Positions 63,600-64,000 of a DNA stretch of 64,000 nt are shown here, piece by piece. The DNA is from JAJXSS01 sp964547135. Its GTDB lineage: Bacteria; Planctomycetota; Phycisphaerae; Phycisphaerales; Phycisphaeraceae. Every line of letters begins with the position of its first letter. Position 1 is the stretch's first letter. The notes under the pieces are model-generated. The model was not told the origin of the DNA, ran no database searches, and saw nothing but the letters and a program-made list of their open reading frames with translations. The stretch lies in assembly GCA_964547135.1 (NCBI GenBank), contig CAZJMK010000005.1, positions 27,198-91,197 of the forward strand. The letters are read 5' to 3'. A program made the translations under genes and the position numbers.

Positions 63600-63960
63600 A
63601 ACCGCCGAGGTGGTGGTCAAGTGTCTGAACCAAGCCGAGTACGAGCCTCGCCGAAGGCGGGCGAGGGCTCGGGTATGCTGTGTGGTTGGTCGGTTGATCG
63701 GTTGATCGGTTAATTGGTTAATTGGTTAATTGGTTAATTGGTTAATTGGACGGAACCCTATTCGTCTTTTCTGCCCGATTAACCGATTTACCGATTAACC
63801 GACGAACCACTCTGGCCAGACGTGATCAATCGCGGCGCTAACTTCCGAATACGGTTCCGCCACTCGATCACTCGATCGCTTCTTACAATACCCAAGCCCT
63901 CGGCCTATCGGCCTCGTACTTGGCTTGTTCTGAATATTCGAAATCCGAAATCAGTAGTGT
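63600..63960. repeat. Composite inverted-repeat block (families D, J, E, C, H) with GGTTAATT tandem array
   Basis: A family D copy at 63628-63678 (inner stem TCGCC/GGCGA) is followed by GGTTGATC units and then consecutive GGTTAATT units (about 63709-63748). Facing GATTAACCGATTTACCGATT, an E copy with CGATCAATCG, CACTCGATCACTCGATC, an inverted D copy at about 63888-63930 (inner GGCC-TAT-CGGCC) and TTCGAAATCCGAAATC follow. The stretch 63433-63600 shows no feature. Confidence 0.85.
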
Positions 63961-64000
63961 CCGGTTACAAGTCGAACAGGGACAATTGGTTACGATCACC

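Noticed and set aside
63709..63748. GGTTAATT array considered as an origin or iteron set
   Set aside because: No DnaA boxes, rep gene or AT-rich unwinding region are visible, and it belongs to a repeat block seen elsewhere.

Overview
The window (about 60% G+C by eye) most likely comes from a Gram-negative bacterium of the Planctomycetota, perhaps of the Phycisphaerae type. It carries an LptD-like outer-membrane protein, the flagellar export genes, a remnant of an H-X9-DG pilin-like protein of the kind common in planctomycetes and their relatives, a large GntR/LacI-regulated glycosidase locus, and very abundant intergenic hairpin repeats. The phylum assignment is an inference from gene content; no rRNA gene is present.

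Layout. (1) 1-12.1 kb, all on the minus strand: a carbon and nucleotide-sugar block. A ROK regulator is followed by an L-arabinokinase/galactokinase-like GHMP kinase, a phosphohexomutase, a GalU-like nucleotidyltransferase, pyruvate phosphate dikinase, and a bifunctional fucokinase/GDP-fucose pyrophosphorylase that runs off the left edge. (2) 12.4-22.3 kb, plus strand: an NtrC-type regulator, ispF, uvrB (carrying an in-frame palindromic repeat insertion), a polyol-phosphate dehydrogenase next to a PfkB sugar kinase, yebC, acylphosphatase and a GT2 glycosyltransferase. (3) 22.6-32.6 kb, minus strand: a glycan-degradation locus with a GH36 alpha-galactosidase, a large secreted clan-A glycosidase, a GntR/LacI hybrid regulator, a broken pilin-like gene and a DUF4038/GH140-like glycosidase. 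The locus abuts a cyclophilin gene that has lost its 5' half. (4) 32.9-40.9 kb, minus strand: a possible glycan synthesis and export block (GT, ABC exporter, GH-GT2 fusion) followed by a PpiD/SurA-like chaperone. (5) 41-53 kb: mixed housekeeping genes, namely an orphan E2 acyltransferase lacking the lipoyl lysine, lptD, rpsP, comF-like, pyrK-like, a LOG-family protein, a secreted alpha-toroid protein and a primary-type sigma factor with an unusual Asn/Gly/His tail. (6) 52.5-54.8 kb: a scar zone with an IS630 remnant, a 3' tRNA-Thr fragment (probable att site) and gene fragments. (7) 54.8-63.4 kb, minus strand: fliL-fliN-fliO-fliP-fliQ-fliR-flhB-flhA.

The most unusual feature is the intergenic DNA. 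At least eight families of short imperfect palindromes recur, often as facing pairs or composite blocks of about 300 bp. In several families the outer sequence is conserved while the inner stem differs between copies but stays self-complementary, which suggests the hairpin itself is maintained. Three genes have absorbed such modules: uvrB in its middle, fliP at the signal peptide and flhA at the C-terminus.
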